A program made the position numbers and the translations under genes. Positions 17,981 through 26,004 of a DNA stretch of 64,000 nt are shown here, piece by piece; the first letter of the stretch is position 1; each line of letters begins with the position of its first letter. The notes beneath the pieces are model-generated. The model had not been told where the DNA came from. It did no database searches and saw nothing but the letters and a program-made list of their open reading frames with translations. Origin of the DNA: Caccoplasma sp905210875 (GTDB lineage: Bacteria; Bacteroidota; Bacteroidia; Bacteroidales; UBA11471). Location: NCBI GenBank assembly GCA_963931635.1, contig OZ007034.1, positions 1,612,001 through 1,676,000 on the forward strand, given 5' to 3'.

Positions 17981-18214
17981 TTAGAAGACCAAGAAACTGA
18001 GGATAGCAAACAGTATCAATGCTGCCATTACGATGCAGGCAATCTTGTATATGAATCGGAAGAAGCCGGGGAAACATACGATGGCTACCGCAGCCCATAC
18101 GGGTGATACACCTCGTGTATAGAGATAGCTGAAACCTAATGCTGCTACTACGGCTAAGAGTATCATACCTATCCACTTCATTCTCTTTCTTACGGTCGGG
18201 TCATTTGTTTTCAT
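17981..18214 (-). CDS. Small membrane protein
   Basis: 77 residues with a basic N-terminus (KTNDPTVRKRMKW) and three hydrophobic segments (about 13-30, 37-52, 55-77). No family recognised. It is flanked on both sides by long hairpin elements, with element B 22 bp upstream of its start codon. It may be part of the topB operon, read after topoisomerase III. Confidence 0.6.
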   Translation of the reverse strand: MKTNDPTVRKRMKWIGMILLAVVAALGFSYLYTRGVSPVWAAVAIVCFPGFFRFIYKIACIVMAALILFAILSFLVF

Positions 18215-18236
18215 ATCCTATATTATTTAGTGGGAA

Positions 18237-18407
18237 CAGTCGTTCCCGATTTCGTGGGCTTGGATGTGAAACGCCTCCACCTGCAAGGTTTTCGGGAAAA
18301 ATACCGCAGCCGTGCGAGGATGATTTTTGCCGAAACCGCCTGCGGCACGACCTTGCGGGGTGGAATGAGGGCGGTTCACTACCTTTGCCTACGAATCGGG
18401 ATGACTG
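18237..18407 (-). repeat. Long imperfect hairpin element B (one of four)
   Basis: About 171 bp, ending 3 bp from the topB stop codon. Outer arms pair CAGTC/GACTG, CCCGATTTCG/CGAATCGGG, GTGAA/TTCAC, CGCCTC/GAGGGCG and CCACC/GGTGG. The 74-bp core (18283-18356) is bounded by GCAAGGT/ACCTTGC. Inside, TTTCGGGAAAAAT pairs with ATTTTTGCCGAAA (one G-G mismatch), and the loop CCGCAG can pair with CTGCGG downstream. Compared with element A the inner stem covaries (A-T in place of G-C), which argues for a selected structure. Confidence 0.78.
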
Positions 18408-18410
18408 ACA

Positions 18411-20507
18411 TCATCTTTTCTTACCTCTCTTCTTGTCGGGAAATGCCAGCGTTACATTGAACTCATCGTCAAAGGCTACGGCGGCATCGAAGGAGTTGCC
18501 TTTCTTTCCCTTGAATCCCTTAATAAGCTTGGTCGCTCCCGATGAGAGCAACTGTTCCAGATGTTGCTCGTTAAGCTCCTTGTTCAGCACCTTGCGGAAT
18601 ACAAGCAGACCGCAATCCGGATTGTCGCACTTGGCGACCTTCGGGCGTATCATCACTTTGCCTGTACCGCATTTGGGGCAAGGGAGGGTACGCTGTTTGG
18701 GTGCTGGGATTTTAAGTCTGAGGACCTCGCGTGTAACCTGCGAGGTGAAACTCTCGATGGAGTGCATAAAGGAGCGTGTCTCCAAAGTATGCTGCTCGAT
18801 TTGAAGGAGCGTCTTCTCCCAACTGCCTGTCAGCTCCACATTGGCAACCTGCATATCCTTGACTGCCTCGTAGATATAGAGTCCCTTCTCAGTAGGTACA
18901 AGCGCTTTGCCCGAACGCTCGATATAGTCTCGCTTGAAGAGTGTCGTGATGATGGCGGCTCGTGTGGCAGGTGTTCCGATACCCAGCTCCTTCATTGCCT
19001 CCTTAGCCTTCTCATCGGTGATGTTCCTGCCACAGGTCTCCATAGCGGCAAGAAGTGTCGCTTCGGTGTAGAGAGGTTTCGGCATTGTCTTACGCTGTGC
19101 CGTGCCATAACCTGTTACGGGTATCTGCTCACCTTCGGCAAAGCGTGCCGTACCCTTGTTGGCTTCAGTCTCGTCCTTCTCGGCATCCTCCTTACGGGCA
19201 AAGACAGCACGCCAGCCCGGATTGACGATGGTAGTAGAGCGTGAACGGAACTTCATTTCCTCGGCGGTAGCCTCCATTACCAATGACTCTTTCTCGCAGC
19301 GTGGCGAGAACGCTTCAAGCATACGCCCTGCAATCATCGTATAGACAATCTGCTCGTGGGCGTTCAACTCCTCAGGCTCTACGCCTGTGATGATGAGTGC
19401 ATGGTGATCCGTCACCTTGTCATCATCTACACTACGCATATTCAGATGCTCGAAGTCGAAACGCTTGCCATACTCCTTGAACTCCGGCATGGTGGCAATC
19501 TTCCAAAGGGAATCATAGACCTGCTCCATCAAATCGTGCGAGATATATCTGCTACCTGTTCTCGGATATGAGATATACTTCTTCTCATAGAGAGTCTGCG
19601 CCACAGAAAGGGTTTTCTCCGCACTCATATCGTGATGCGTGTTGCAGTCCTTCTGCAATGTGGTAAGGTCGTACAGTAGCGGTGCCTGCTGGTAGGTACG
19701 CTTGCGCTCCACCTTCGTGATGAGTGCCGTTGAGTCGGGCGAGAATCGTGCGTGTGCCGCCTCTGCCTGCTCCTTGCTCTTGAAGTCCTCAATATGTGCG
19801 AACTGACGGAACTCGCCCAAGCGTTCAAGTGTGATATGCAGTTGCCAATAAGGTGTAGAAACAAAATCACGGTTCTCCTTGTAGCGACTGCATATCATCG
19901 CTAATGTAGGTGTCTGCACTCGTCCGAGGGAGTTGTTCGGCATACCCGAAGCCAAAGCCAATGCACGGCTGGCGTTCATACCCACGAGCCAATCGGCCTT
20001 TGCACGGCAGTCGGCAGCGTTGTAGAGAGCATCGTAAGCCTCGCCATCCTTGAGGTTGCTCATACCTGCACGGATAGCCTCGTCCGTGAGTGAGGAGATC
20101 CAAAGACGCTTGAAGGGCTTGGTATATCCGAGGTAGTGGTAGATGTATCGGAAGATAAGCTCACCCTCACGCCCTGCATCCGTTGCCACGATGATGCTGT
20201 CGCACTTGCTGAATACCTCGTCAATGACCTTGAGCTGCTTGGCGGCACCTATGTCCGTTACCATACCTCTGTCGGTCTTGATCTGTCTTACCACAAGTTG
20301 GAGCGGTTCGGGAAGCATAGGCAAATCCTCGTGTGAAGCCTTACCGTAGCCGTATGCCGATGGCATGGCGAGGGAAACGAGGTGTCCCAATGCCCAGGTT
20401 ACAAGATAACCGTTGCCTGCCATGTAGCCATCCTTCTTCTCTGTTGCACCGATAACGCGGGCGATGTCCTGACCTACGCTCGGCTTTTCTGCTATAATTG
20501 CTATCAT
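18411..20507 (-). CDS. topB: DNA topoisomerase III
   Basis: 698 residues. The Toprim domain opens the protein (IAEKPSVGQDIA, then VATDAGREGELIFRYIY with the DxxxE-type acidic residues). The type IA core follows, with the catalytic tyrosine in YISYPRTGSRYIS and the gate region GRVQTPTLAMI. The C-terminus carries one zinc ribbon (CPKCGTG ... CDNPDCG). TopB homologues on conjugative elements are thought to resolve intermediates during transfer or replication of the circular form. It forms an operon with the DUF4099 genes upstream. Confidence 0.95.
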   Translation of the reverse strand: MIAIIAEKPSVGQDIARVIGATEKKDGYMAGNGYLVTWALGHLVSLAMPSAYGYGKASHEDLPMLPEPLQLVVRQIKTDRGMVTDIGAAKQLKVIDEVFSKCDSIIVATDAGREGELIFRYIYHYLGYTKPFKRLWISSLTDEAIRAGMSNLKDGEAYDALYNAADCRAKADWLVGMNASRALALASGMPNNSLGRVQTPTLAMICSRYKENRDFVSTPYWQLHITLERLGEFRQFAHIEDFKSKEQAEAAHARFSPDSTALITKVERKRTYQQAPLLYDLTTLQKDCNTHHDMSAEKTLSVAQTLYEKKYISYPRTGSRYISHDLMEQVYDSLWKIATMPEFKEYGKRFDFEHLNMRSVDDDKVTDHHALIITGVEPEELNAHEQIVYTMIAGRMLEAFSPRCEKESLVMEATAEEMKFRSRSTTIVNPGWRAVFARKEDAEKDETEANKGTARFAEGEQIPVTGYGTAQRKTMPKPLYTEATLLAAMETCGRNITDEKAKEAMKELGIGTPATRAAIITTLFKRDYIERSGKALVPTEKGLYIYEAVKDMQVANVELTGSWEKTLLQIEQHTLETRSFMHSIESFTSQVTREVLRLKIPAPKQRTLPCPKCGTGKVMIRPKVAKCDNPDCGLLVFRKVLNKELNEQHLEQLLSSGATKLIKGFKGKKGNSFDAAVAFDDEFNVTLAFPDKKRGKKR

Positions 20508-20588
20508 AATATTCTTGGAATTAAAGAAGCCGTCTCCCGTCCCGATTACGGTGCGGGAAACGGCTGTCAGGTTAGTAATGGAATCGTG

Positions 20589-20870
20589 TTACTGCGTGGG
20601 GTTGATACCGATGATTTCGAGCAGCGGAGAGTCGTTCTTGCGTACAAGCTGCAAAGTGGCATCCATCACCACATCTACACCGAGGAGTACGAGGCTCAGC
20701 GATACGACACCCGTCTTCTCGCCTCGGAGCAGTGTCTCAAGCTCACCTGCCTGTTCGAGTTCATCCTTGAGGATACCGATACCTGAAAGTTCGTCCCAGT
20801 TTACATCTTCCACCTTGAAAGGTGCTTTATTCTTATCGTTCATCTTAATATTCATTTTAGAGTTATACAT
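20589..20870 (-). CDS. DUF4099-like small protein
   Basis: 93 residues, or 83-87 if a later in-frame ATG is used. The body VEDVNWDELSGIGILKDELEQAGELETLLRGEKTG is recognisably the same domain found in residues ~170-260 of the DUF3945 protein encoded just upstream (NWDQLKNFGLSREYLQERG). It therefore looks like a stand-alone copy of the DUF4099 module. Function unknown. It sits between topB and the DUF3945 gene in one operon. Confidence 0.7.
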   Translation of the reverse strand: MYNSKMNIKMNDKNKAPFKVEDVNWDELSGIGILKDELEQAGELETLLRGEKTGVVSLSLVLLGVDVVMDATLQLVRKNDSPLLEIIGINPTQ

Positions 20871-20895
20871 TGATTTGAGTTGTTCTACTTACGGA

Positions 20896-22644
20896 TTAGA
20901 TGCTCTGTCCCTTTGACTGACGCTTCTCCTGTTTCTCGGCAACCACATTACGCTGTGAGGCGTTGCGGTTACGGTCGGGATTCTCGTTGTAGAAGTCGAG
21001 CTTGTTCTGGTTGGAGTTCAGCTTGACATACTGCGAGATGCTCTTGCCATCGAAGCCCTTCATGCCCTCCACGAGTACCGACTTGCCGCTCTGAAGATCG
21101 GCACGCTGCTGACCGGAGAGCTTGGCACCGAAGATCTCCTTCGGAATCTCGAACTTGGCACGCTCCTCAAAGCCATCGGGAGTGCGAGAGTACATCAGTC
21201 GTCCCGTCTCAAGGTCTGCCTTGATGAACGAAGAGAACTCCTCGCCACGGTTGTTCACCATATCATTGAGGAAGATTGCTCGACCTTCACGAAGGTCTTT
21301 CTGCTCCTCAGCTGTCAGTTTCACACCGCCTATCTCCTTCGGGATGTAGATTTCTCTTGCACCCTCGGGCGAGTCGGGATTGTAGCGTGTGTAGTTAGGT
21401 CGTCCTGTCGCCTCATCGAGTTTCACATACGATGAGAAGAGTTCGCCATCCTTACGCTGCATATCCTCCACGAAGATTGCCTTGCCTGCATTGAGGTCTT
21501 CAATCTGCTGCTTGGTAAGCTCCACACCACCGAGGGCGGTGCGGTTGAAGATACGGTCATTCTCGAAGATGAAGTCGATACCTCTGCGCTCGGCACTCAC
21601 CTGAATGTGGGCGTTGAACTCGTTGCCCGACTTGGCGGTCATACCCTCGATATAGACCTTCTTGCCCTCACGCAGGTCGTCCTTCTCCTGGTCGGTGAGC
21701 TGAACGCCCTTAATCTCGTTAGGGATATAGACATTCTCGGCACGCATGGCCACCACCTCGTTGGTCATCTTGTCAAGGCTGATGAACGATGGGATATACT
21801 CTCCGTTGCGACCTTTGAGTTCCACCACTCGTCCCATATTGCCTGTTTCGAGGAGGTTCTTCTTGTCCTCTTCCGAGAAGATATGTCCGAAGTAAGGACG
21901 CTCCAATTCGGGTTGCTTGCGGATACCGTGGATGGCGAGTACCACCTCACCTGTGTTGGACTGCTGCAACGACAGGCGTGCATCGGTACGCAGTACGGCA
22001 GAGCCGAAGTTAAGGTTGATAGGTACAAGCTGGTTGGTCTTGTAGCCTTTGAGCATAGAGTCGAGGAGTCCTCGTTCCTGAAGATACTCACGCGAGAGTC
22101 CGAAGTTCTTCAACTGGTCCCAGTTGATCATAGACTCGTTGTAACGATACTGATTGTTCTGCTGGTCGTTAGCTTCAACGACGGGCTGCTGGGTTTGGTT
22201 TTTCTTTGCCATTTCTTCTGAATTTTGATTGTTAATACTCTGTTCTGTTTGGTTTTTGGGTGTTATCTCATACTTCTTGAGAAACTCTTCCACTGCTTTT
22301 GTTTTCTTACCTTCGGCAAGGTCTTCGATGGCCTGCTTGACTTCGGGTTTGTCGAACTCCTCCTCCTTCATCGTGAAGAGACCGAAATGTGTAGGGTCTT
22401 TCAACTGACTCCAGAAGTTCTTGAGGAAATTCTCGAAGAAGGTCGCATAACGGTCAATCTTGAGAAAAGAGTTCTGATGCTCCTTGTCTGCCGGCACGGT
22501 GGAATACTTGCCGTTCTTGTTGATTTCGGAAACCGCTTGAATGAGCAGTTCCATTTTGTCTAAAACCAGCACGATGTCGCTCATCTGCGGGTTCTCGGTG
22601 ACTTGTGTTTTTTGAGGGTCATCCCTTACATTTTTCTTTGCCAT
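20896..22644 (-). CDS. DUF4099/DUF3945 repeat protein
   Basis: 582 residues. An acidic N-terminal domain (to about 130) and a Gln-rich linker precede a DUF4099 domain (about 165-270) and four to five tandem DUF3945 units of about 55-75 residues. Each unit has the pattern IP.EI.GV.LT..Q..DL..GK...VEGM....G..F.S...... The C-terminal tail is basic and Gln-rich. These proteins are near-universal in Bacteroidales conjugative elements beside topB. The repeats suggest a multivalent scaffold or nucleic-acid binding, but the function is not established. The phased TGAC array lies about 100 bp upstream of its start. Confidence 0.85.
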   Translation of the reverse strand: MAKKNVRDDPQKTQVTENPQMSDIVLVLDKMELLIQAVSEINKNGKYSTVPADKEHQNSFLKIDRYATFFENFLKNFWSQLKDPTHFGLFTMKEEEFDKPEVKQAIEDLAEGKKTKAVEEFLKKYEITPKNQTEQSINNQNSEEMAKKNQTQQPVVEANDQQNNQYRYNESMINWDQLKNFGLSREYLQERGLLDSMLKGYKTNQLVPINLNFGSAVLRTDARLSLQQSNTGEVVLAIHGIRKQPELERPYFGHIFSEEDKKNLLETGNMGRVVELKGRNGEYIPSFISLDKMTNEVVAMRAENVYIPNEIKGVQLTDQEKDDLREGKKVYIEGMTAKSGNEFNAHIQVSAERRGIDFIFENDRIFNRTALGGVELTKQQIEDLNAGKAIFVEDMQRKDGELFSSYVKLDEATGRPNYTRYNPDSPEGAREIYIPKEIGGVKLTAEEQKDLREGRAIFLNDMVNNRGEEFSSFIKADLETGRLMYSRTPDGFEERAKFEIPKEIFGAKLSGQQRADLQSGKSVLVEGMKGFDGKSISQYVKLNSNQNKLDFYNENPDRNRNASQRNVVAEKQEKRQSKGQSI

Positions 22645-23103
22645 AACTGTGAGTTTTTAGCGTTAATAACTAATATTGTCACCGCAAATATATATAGCAA
22701 ATTTTGATAAAACATTGACATTTAAGCTGTTAGACTATACGAGTCATAAGGTGTCATCACTTGTCATAGCAGGCACGAAAGCGAAGGCACGAAAAAGGGC
22801 AAAACAAGGGTGAAAAGAGGGAAAACGCTCCACACCGAAACGGGGTCGGAAGGAGCGAAAAACGAAGGCAAAAAAATGTGCTAAAAAAAAGCGGTGGTAT
22901 GACCGAAAAGAAATAACTTCTGTAATATGCAGAGTTGAGAGCTGAGCTGCTTTTGTCCCCACTTAAAAATTGGGGCTCTAAAAAGATGGCGGTGGTTGAT
23001 AGACCTTATAATAGAATATAGATATGGCAGTCAGGTTGAGAATAGAGATGCGGCATATCTTACCGCAATGGATTTTTGACCTGTTGTACTATGCGTCGTA
23101 GGT
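22645..23103. promoter_or_regulatory. Divergent control region with phased TGAC array and purine-rich tract
   Basis: No gene is visible. TGAC occurs on the minus strand at 22766-22763, 22756-22753 and 22746-22743, exactly 10 bp apart, within a 38-bp stretch almost identical to the one upstream of traE. To the right, 22770-22920 is strikingly A/G-rich on the plus strand (repeated GCGAAGGCACGAAAAAGG-like words). 22980-23103 holds nothing I can name. Confidence 0.6.
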
Positions 23104-23273
23104 CGCTTCGCTTGCTAAGTCCCAACCTCTGTCTCAACTCGGACGGCGATACCGGAGCGTTTTTTGGGGTTAAAAATTATCGCAGAGAATTTTTTGCCCG
23201 AAAACCCTCGGCTCGAACGTGGAGGTATTGTCCCTCCGAGTTAACTTCTTGAAGGGACTTTGCGAGTGAAGCG
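23104..23273 (+). repeat. Long imperfect hairpin element D (one of four, divergent core)
   Basis: About 170 bp, in the opposite orientation to A-C on the map but the same orientation relative to the gene it precedes. Arms pair CGCTTC/GAAGCG (23104, 23268), AAGTCCC/GGGACTT, AACTCGGA/TCCGAGTT and ATACC/GGTAT. The apical stem GGGGTTAAAAATT pairs with AATTTTTTGCCC. Read on the minus strand, the centre GGTTTTCGGGCAAAAA resembles the GGTTTTCGGGAAAAA of element B. The CATCCTCG loop is not preserved. Confidence 0.6.
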
Positions 23274-23335
23274 GGATTTTCACGCTATATATACTTTTTG
23301 TAGCCCATTCTGTCTTTCATTCGTAAAAAACGGAG

Positions 23336-23343
23336 TACCTTTG
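23336..23343 (+). promoter_or_regulatory. -7 element of the NERD gene
   Basis: TACCTTTG, 21 bp before the preferred ATG at 23365. A longer frame opens at 23260, but the promoter position makes 23365 the likely start. The full word GTACCTTTGC also fits the CTnDOT crossover core GTAnnTTTGC; that overlap is expected because the core resembles a promoter. Confidence 0.55.
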
Positions 23344-23364
23344 CAGTGTATAAAGCATAATATA

Positions 23365-24135
23365 ATGAGTTCAATAATAATCATCTGCATATTTGTCTTA
23401 CTTGTGGCATTTAAGATTTGGATGTCTTCGCCCAAGAATATAGGCAAGTTCGGAGAAAAGCGTGTGGCTCGAAAGCTGGATTGGCTATCGAAGGAGTACA
23501 TCACGCTTAATGATATATTATTGCCTACAAGTTATGGGACAACGCAGATAGATCACATCGTAGTTTCGCCATACGGAATCTTTGTAATCGAAACGAAGAA
23601 TTATAAAGGTTGGATATTCGGACATGAGAACTCAGAAGAGTGGAAACAGAGTCTGCTTGGCAAAAAGAGATTTTGGGGTTGGTCAAGTGAACAGCATAAA
23701 TTGAGAAATCCTATTCGTCAGAATGCCGCCCATGCGAGAGCAGTTAAAGCGATATTGAAAGAGATCGGTGATTACCCAATTATTCCTATAGTGGTTTTTG
23801 CAGATAGTGCGGAACTGAACATAACCACACCTAATCATATCGTGATTAACTGGTGTAATTTGCGTTCCGCAATCAAATCATATAGGACATCTTGTATATC
23901 GCCTGAAGATATCAAAAGGATTGTGAGCAGAATTTCTTCTGCAAATATCACAACTGAAGGAAGTAGAGAAAGCCATATCCGTAATGTGCAGACAGCTCAG
24001 CAAAATAGGGATATGGCAATAGCTAATGGAAAATGTCCGAAGTGTGGTGGTAGTCTTGTGGAACGGAGAGGAAGATACGGTACTTTCTTGGGATGTTCAA
24101 ACTACCCACGATGTCGGTTTACGCATAATTTATAG
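23365..24135 (+). CDS. NERD-domain nuclease-like protein with topoisomerase-type zinc ribbon
   Basis: 256 residues. An N-terminal membrane helix (MSSIIIICIFVLLVAFKIW) is followed by a NERD domain: GKFGEKRVARKL, then IDHIVVSPYGIFVIETKNYKGWIFG, in which D and E-x-K fit the nuclease core. The C-terminus has a four-Cys ribbon (CPKCGGSLVERRGRYGTFLGCSNYPRC) like those of topoisomerase I tails; only short parts are quoted as evidence. NERD proteins are thought to cut or process DNA and appear in some defence loci. It is followed after 9 bp by an AT-rich partner gene. Membrane-tethered DNA binding is the likely mode. Confidence 0.8.
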   Translation: MSSIIIICIFVLLVAFKIWMSSPKNIGKFGEKRVARKLDWLSKEYITLNDILLPTSYGTTQIDHIVVSPYGIFVIETKNYKGWIFGHENSEEWKQSLLGKKRFWGWSSEQHKLRNPIRQNAAHARAVKAILKEIGDYPIIPIVVFADSAELNITTPNHIVINWCNLRSAIKSYRTSCISPEDIKRIVSRISSANITTEGSRESHIRNVQTAQQNRDMAIANGKCPKCGGSLVERRGRYGTFLGCSNYPRCRFTHNL

Positions 24136-24144
24136 AGATTGGGA

Positions 24145-24888
24145 ATGGTTATGAGAAAAGAGGAGAATAGCATAATTTTAGAACCTGGCGATTTATTGTA
24201 TAGATATGATCTCGGGGAAAAACTAGATGCAGAATGGTTAACAGATTATTCAAGTCCTGAATATTCTTTTTCTGAATATGGACCAAAGAATAAGATAGGT
24301 TTATTCTTTTTCTATAATGACATATCGGCAGCAAAAAACACATTGGCCCAAGCTGTTTATAATCAGAAAAAGATTGGTACAATATATAATTATGGAACTA
24401 TAACATCTTGTCAAGTTATAGATGATATTAGACTTTTAGATTTAGAAACAGGATTGTATAGTTGTTCAGATAAGATTAGATTCCTACATCAGATAGGGTT
24501 AAATGTTATAACAGAACGTTTCTATAATTATCAATTCAAGAGGCCATATTCTGAATTAAAAGACACATTTGAAGATTTATTATCTACAAATAAAAGTTTA
24601 TCATTAGCAGCGGAAAATGCAATTAATGAGTTTTTTCATAATTTTCCACCGCTATTGGGACAGTCATTGACTGATTTTGATAATGGAGAAACATTTAAGG
24701 AAATCTTAGAAAATAATGGATTTGAAGGTTATATGTTTATGGAAGATTTTATAAGTGATACATACTGCCTATTATCTTCTGATAAAATAACAGCTCCAGA
24801 ACATGAGATAATTGATATTAATTCAAATAAAGAATTGCAAAAGTTAATTGGAAGTATTGAAGTGAATGAGAAATTGAAAAGACAATGA
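24145..24888 (+). CDS. Unknown protein, possibly ADP-ribosyltransferase-like
   Basis: 247 residues from the ATG at 24145 (alternatives at 24139 TTG and 24151 ATG). The N-terminal LEPGDLLYRYDLG and the C-terminal NNGFEGYMFMEDFISDTYCLLSSDKI resemble, in spacing, the start and end motifs of ART or RES-type NAD-using toxins (R...S...E). I cannot align the central part. Codon use is far more AT-rich than the flanking ICE genes. It is coupled to the NERD gene, so the pair is probably one cargo module. Confidence 0.5.
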   Translation: MVMRKEENSIILEPGDLLYRYDLGEKLDAEWLTDYSSPEYSFSEYGPKNKIGLFFFYNDISAAKNTLAQAVYNQKKIGTIYNYGTITSCQVIDDIRLLDLETGLYSCSDKIRFLHQIGLNVITERFYNYQFKRPYSELKDTFEDLLSTNKSLSLAAENAINEFFHNFPPLLGQSLTDFDNGETFKEILENNGFEGYMFMEDFISDTYCLLSSDKITAPEHEIIDINSNKELQKLIGSIEVNEKLKRQ

Positions 24889-24917
24889 GATTCTCATCTA
24901 CGACTGTAATACAAGAA

Positions 24918-24958
24918 AAGCCAACTTAAGCCTGTGTTTGACAGACCTAAGTTGGCTT
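24918..24958. terminator. Hairpin terminator after the NERD module
   Basis: An 11-bp stem AAGCCAACTTA / TAAGTTGGCTT with a 19-base loop, followed by T-rich DNA. It separates the plus-strand module from minus-strand genes and could serve both. Confidence 0.75.
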
Positions 24959-24983
24959 TATCAATTTAAGGATTTGAATTTAT

Positions 24984-25274
24984 CTATGTGTGTATAGTCC
25001 ACCCGTGAATAGGATTCATCAATACGGCAAACGATTGGTCGGGCTGTCCGTGATAGAGCAAACCTCCGACAATCCCCGTTCTGCCATCGGGATATACCTG
25101 TCGGAATCCGAATGAGTGCGGTGCCGAATCATAGTAGAGTTCAATCTCACACGGGCAGTTTGGATTTTCTTCCCATTGTTTCAAACGGTCAATACACTTT
25201 TGCAGGGTGTCGTTCTTGATTTCCTTTGCGTAGGCAACAGCCTTTTCATAACGCTCTTGACATAAAATCTTCAT
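24984..25274 (-). CDS. DUF4120-like small protein
   Basis: 96 residues. The N-terminal half is helical (YEKAVAYAKEIKNDTLQKCI); the C-terminal half is rich in Gly/Pro (HSFGFRQVYPDGRTGIVGGL). Such small proteins are common in Bacteroidales conjugative elements; the DUF4120 name is from memory and the function is unknown. It follows the 25294 gene by 19 bp on the same strand. Confidence 0.65.
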   Translation of the reverse strand: MKILCQERYEKAVAYAKEIKNDTLQKCIDRLKQWEENPNCPCEIELYYDSAPHSFGFRQVYPDGRTGIVGGLLYHGQPDQSFAVLMNPIHGWTIHT

Positions 25275-25293
25275 ACTCGATATATTTTAGGGT

Positions 25294-25791
25294 TTATAAT
25301 AAATCTTCATATACTCCAAAGCTGTAGCAGTCGGCAATGTAAAAGTCCTCACTGCCAATTTCTGCGAGTGACTTCATATCTTCCAGCGTATCGCAATAGA
25401 AGAATATGTCATCATCCTTTTCGGTATCAGCAGGCATTCCGATGGCGATACGCACTTCAACGGTATCGTAGTTGTCATTATAGCGGATAAGGCAATCGGC
25501 ATAGTGAGGCTCGATACCTCGCTCTGTAAAGAACTTCAAGCATTGGCGACTTATCTCTTTTCTGACTGCATCGGGTTTCTTCCAATCGGAATCATCAATA
25601 ATCTCCAATCCCATACCTTCCACGACCAAACAAGTGCCACCATTGATGTTTGTCATTAGTGTACGCTTGCCTAAATGTTTCTCTCTAATATCGGCCCAAT
25701 TGGGGATATCCCATCTTTCGTTGGTCCATACTCCGCGATAATCTTTTGGCACACGGAGATACTCTGATAATGTCATTCTAATCATAGTCAA
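25294..25791 (-). CDS. Conserved ICE protein of unknown function
   Basis: 165 residues, acidic towards the C-terminus (TEKDDDIFFYCDTLEDM). The N-terminal MTLSEYLRVPKDYRGVWTNE resembles the start of other small ICE proteins. No catalytic motif is evident. Its start lies 35 bp downstream of hairpin element C, the same arrangement as for elements A and B. Confidence 0.6.
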   Translation of the reverse strand: MTMIRMTLSEYLRVPKDYRGVWTNERWDIPNWADIREKHLGKRTLMTNINGGTCLVVEGMGLEIIDDSDWKKPDAVRKEISRQCLKFFTERGIEPHYADCLIRYNDNYDTVEVRIAIGMPADTEKDDDIFFYCDTLEDMKSLAEIGSEDFYIADCYSFGVYEDLL

Positions 25792-25826
25792 TCATTATAT
25801 AAGTTATACATATTACAGGCGAAGCA

Positions 25827-26001
25827 CTGTATTCTATTTCTTTACCGCCTTGACTGTTCCGTGCAGGATTGTGCAAGGTTGGCGGGAAAAATACCGCAAG
25901 CCCCGTGGGGCGAGGATGATTTTTCCACGACACCCACAGGGCTTGACCTTGCTCAATCCGAAAGGCACGGAACAACCTTTGCGGTAAGAAATAGGATACA
26001 G
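25827..26001 (-). repeat. Long imperfect hairpin element C (one of four)
   Basis: About 175 bp, ending 3 bp from the stop codon of the coupling-protein gene. The arms are nearly perfect: CTGTATTCTATTTCTTTACC at 25827 pairs with the segment ending at 26001 (one mismatch, one bulge), then GTTCCGTGC/GCACGGAAC and GGATTG/CAATCC. The core (25873-25952) is bounded by GCAAGGT/ACCTTGC. Inside, GGAAAAAT/ATTTTTCC pairs, and the loop CAAGCCC is perfectly complementary to GGGCTTG beyond the stem. That pseudoknot-type pairing is in the same place as in A and B but made of different bases. Confidence 0.78.
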
Positions 26002-26004
26002 ATT

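Noticed and set aside
17619..18176. Long minus-strand reading frames across hairpin element A
   Set aside because: They cross the paired arms of the element and the start of the next gene, have no recognisable protein character, and are explained by the hairpin DNA.
23336..23345. GTACCTTTGC as an ICE attachment site
   Set aside because: It matches the CTnDOT core but stands as the promoter of an internal gene; the core resembles the -7 element, so chance matches are expected.
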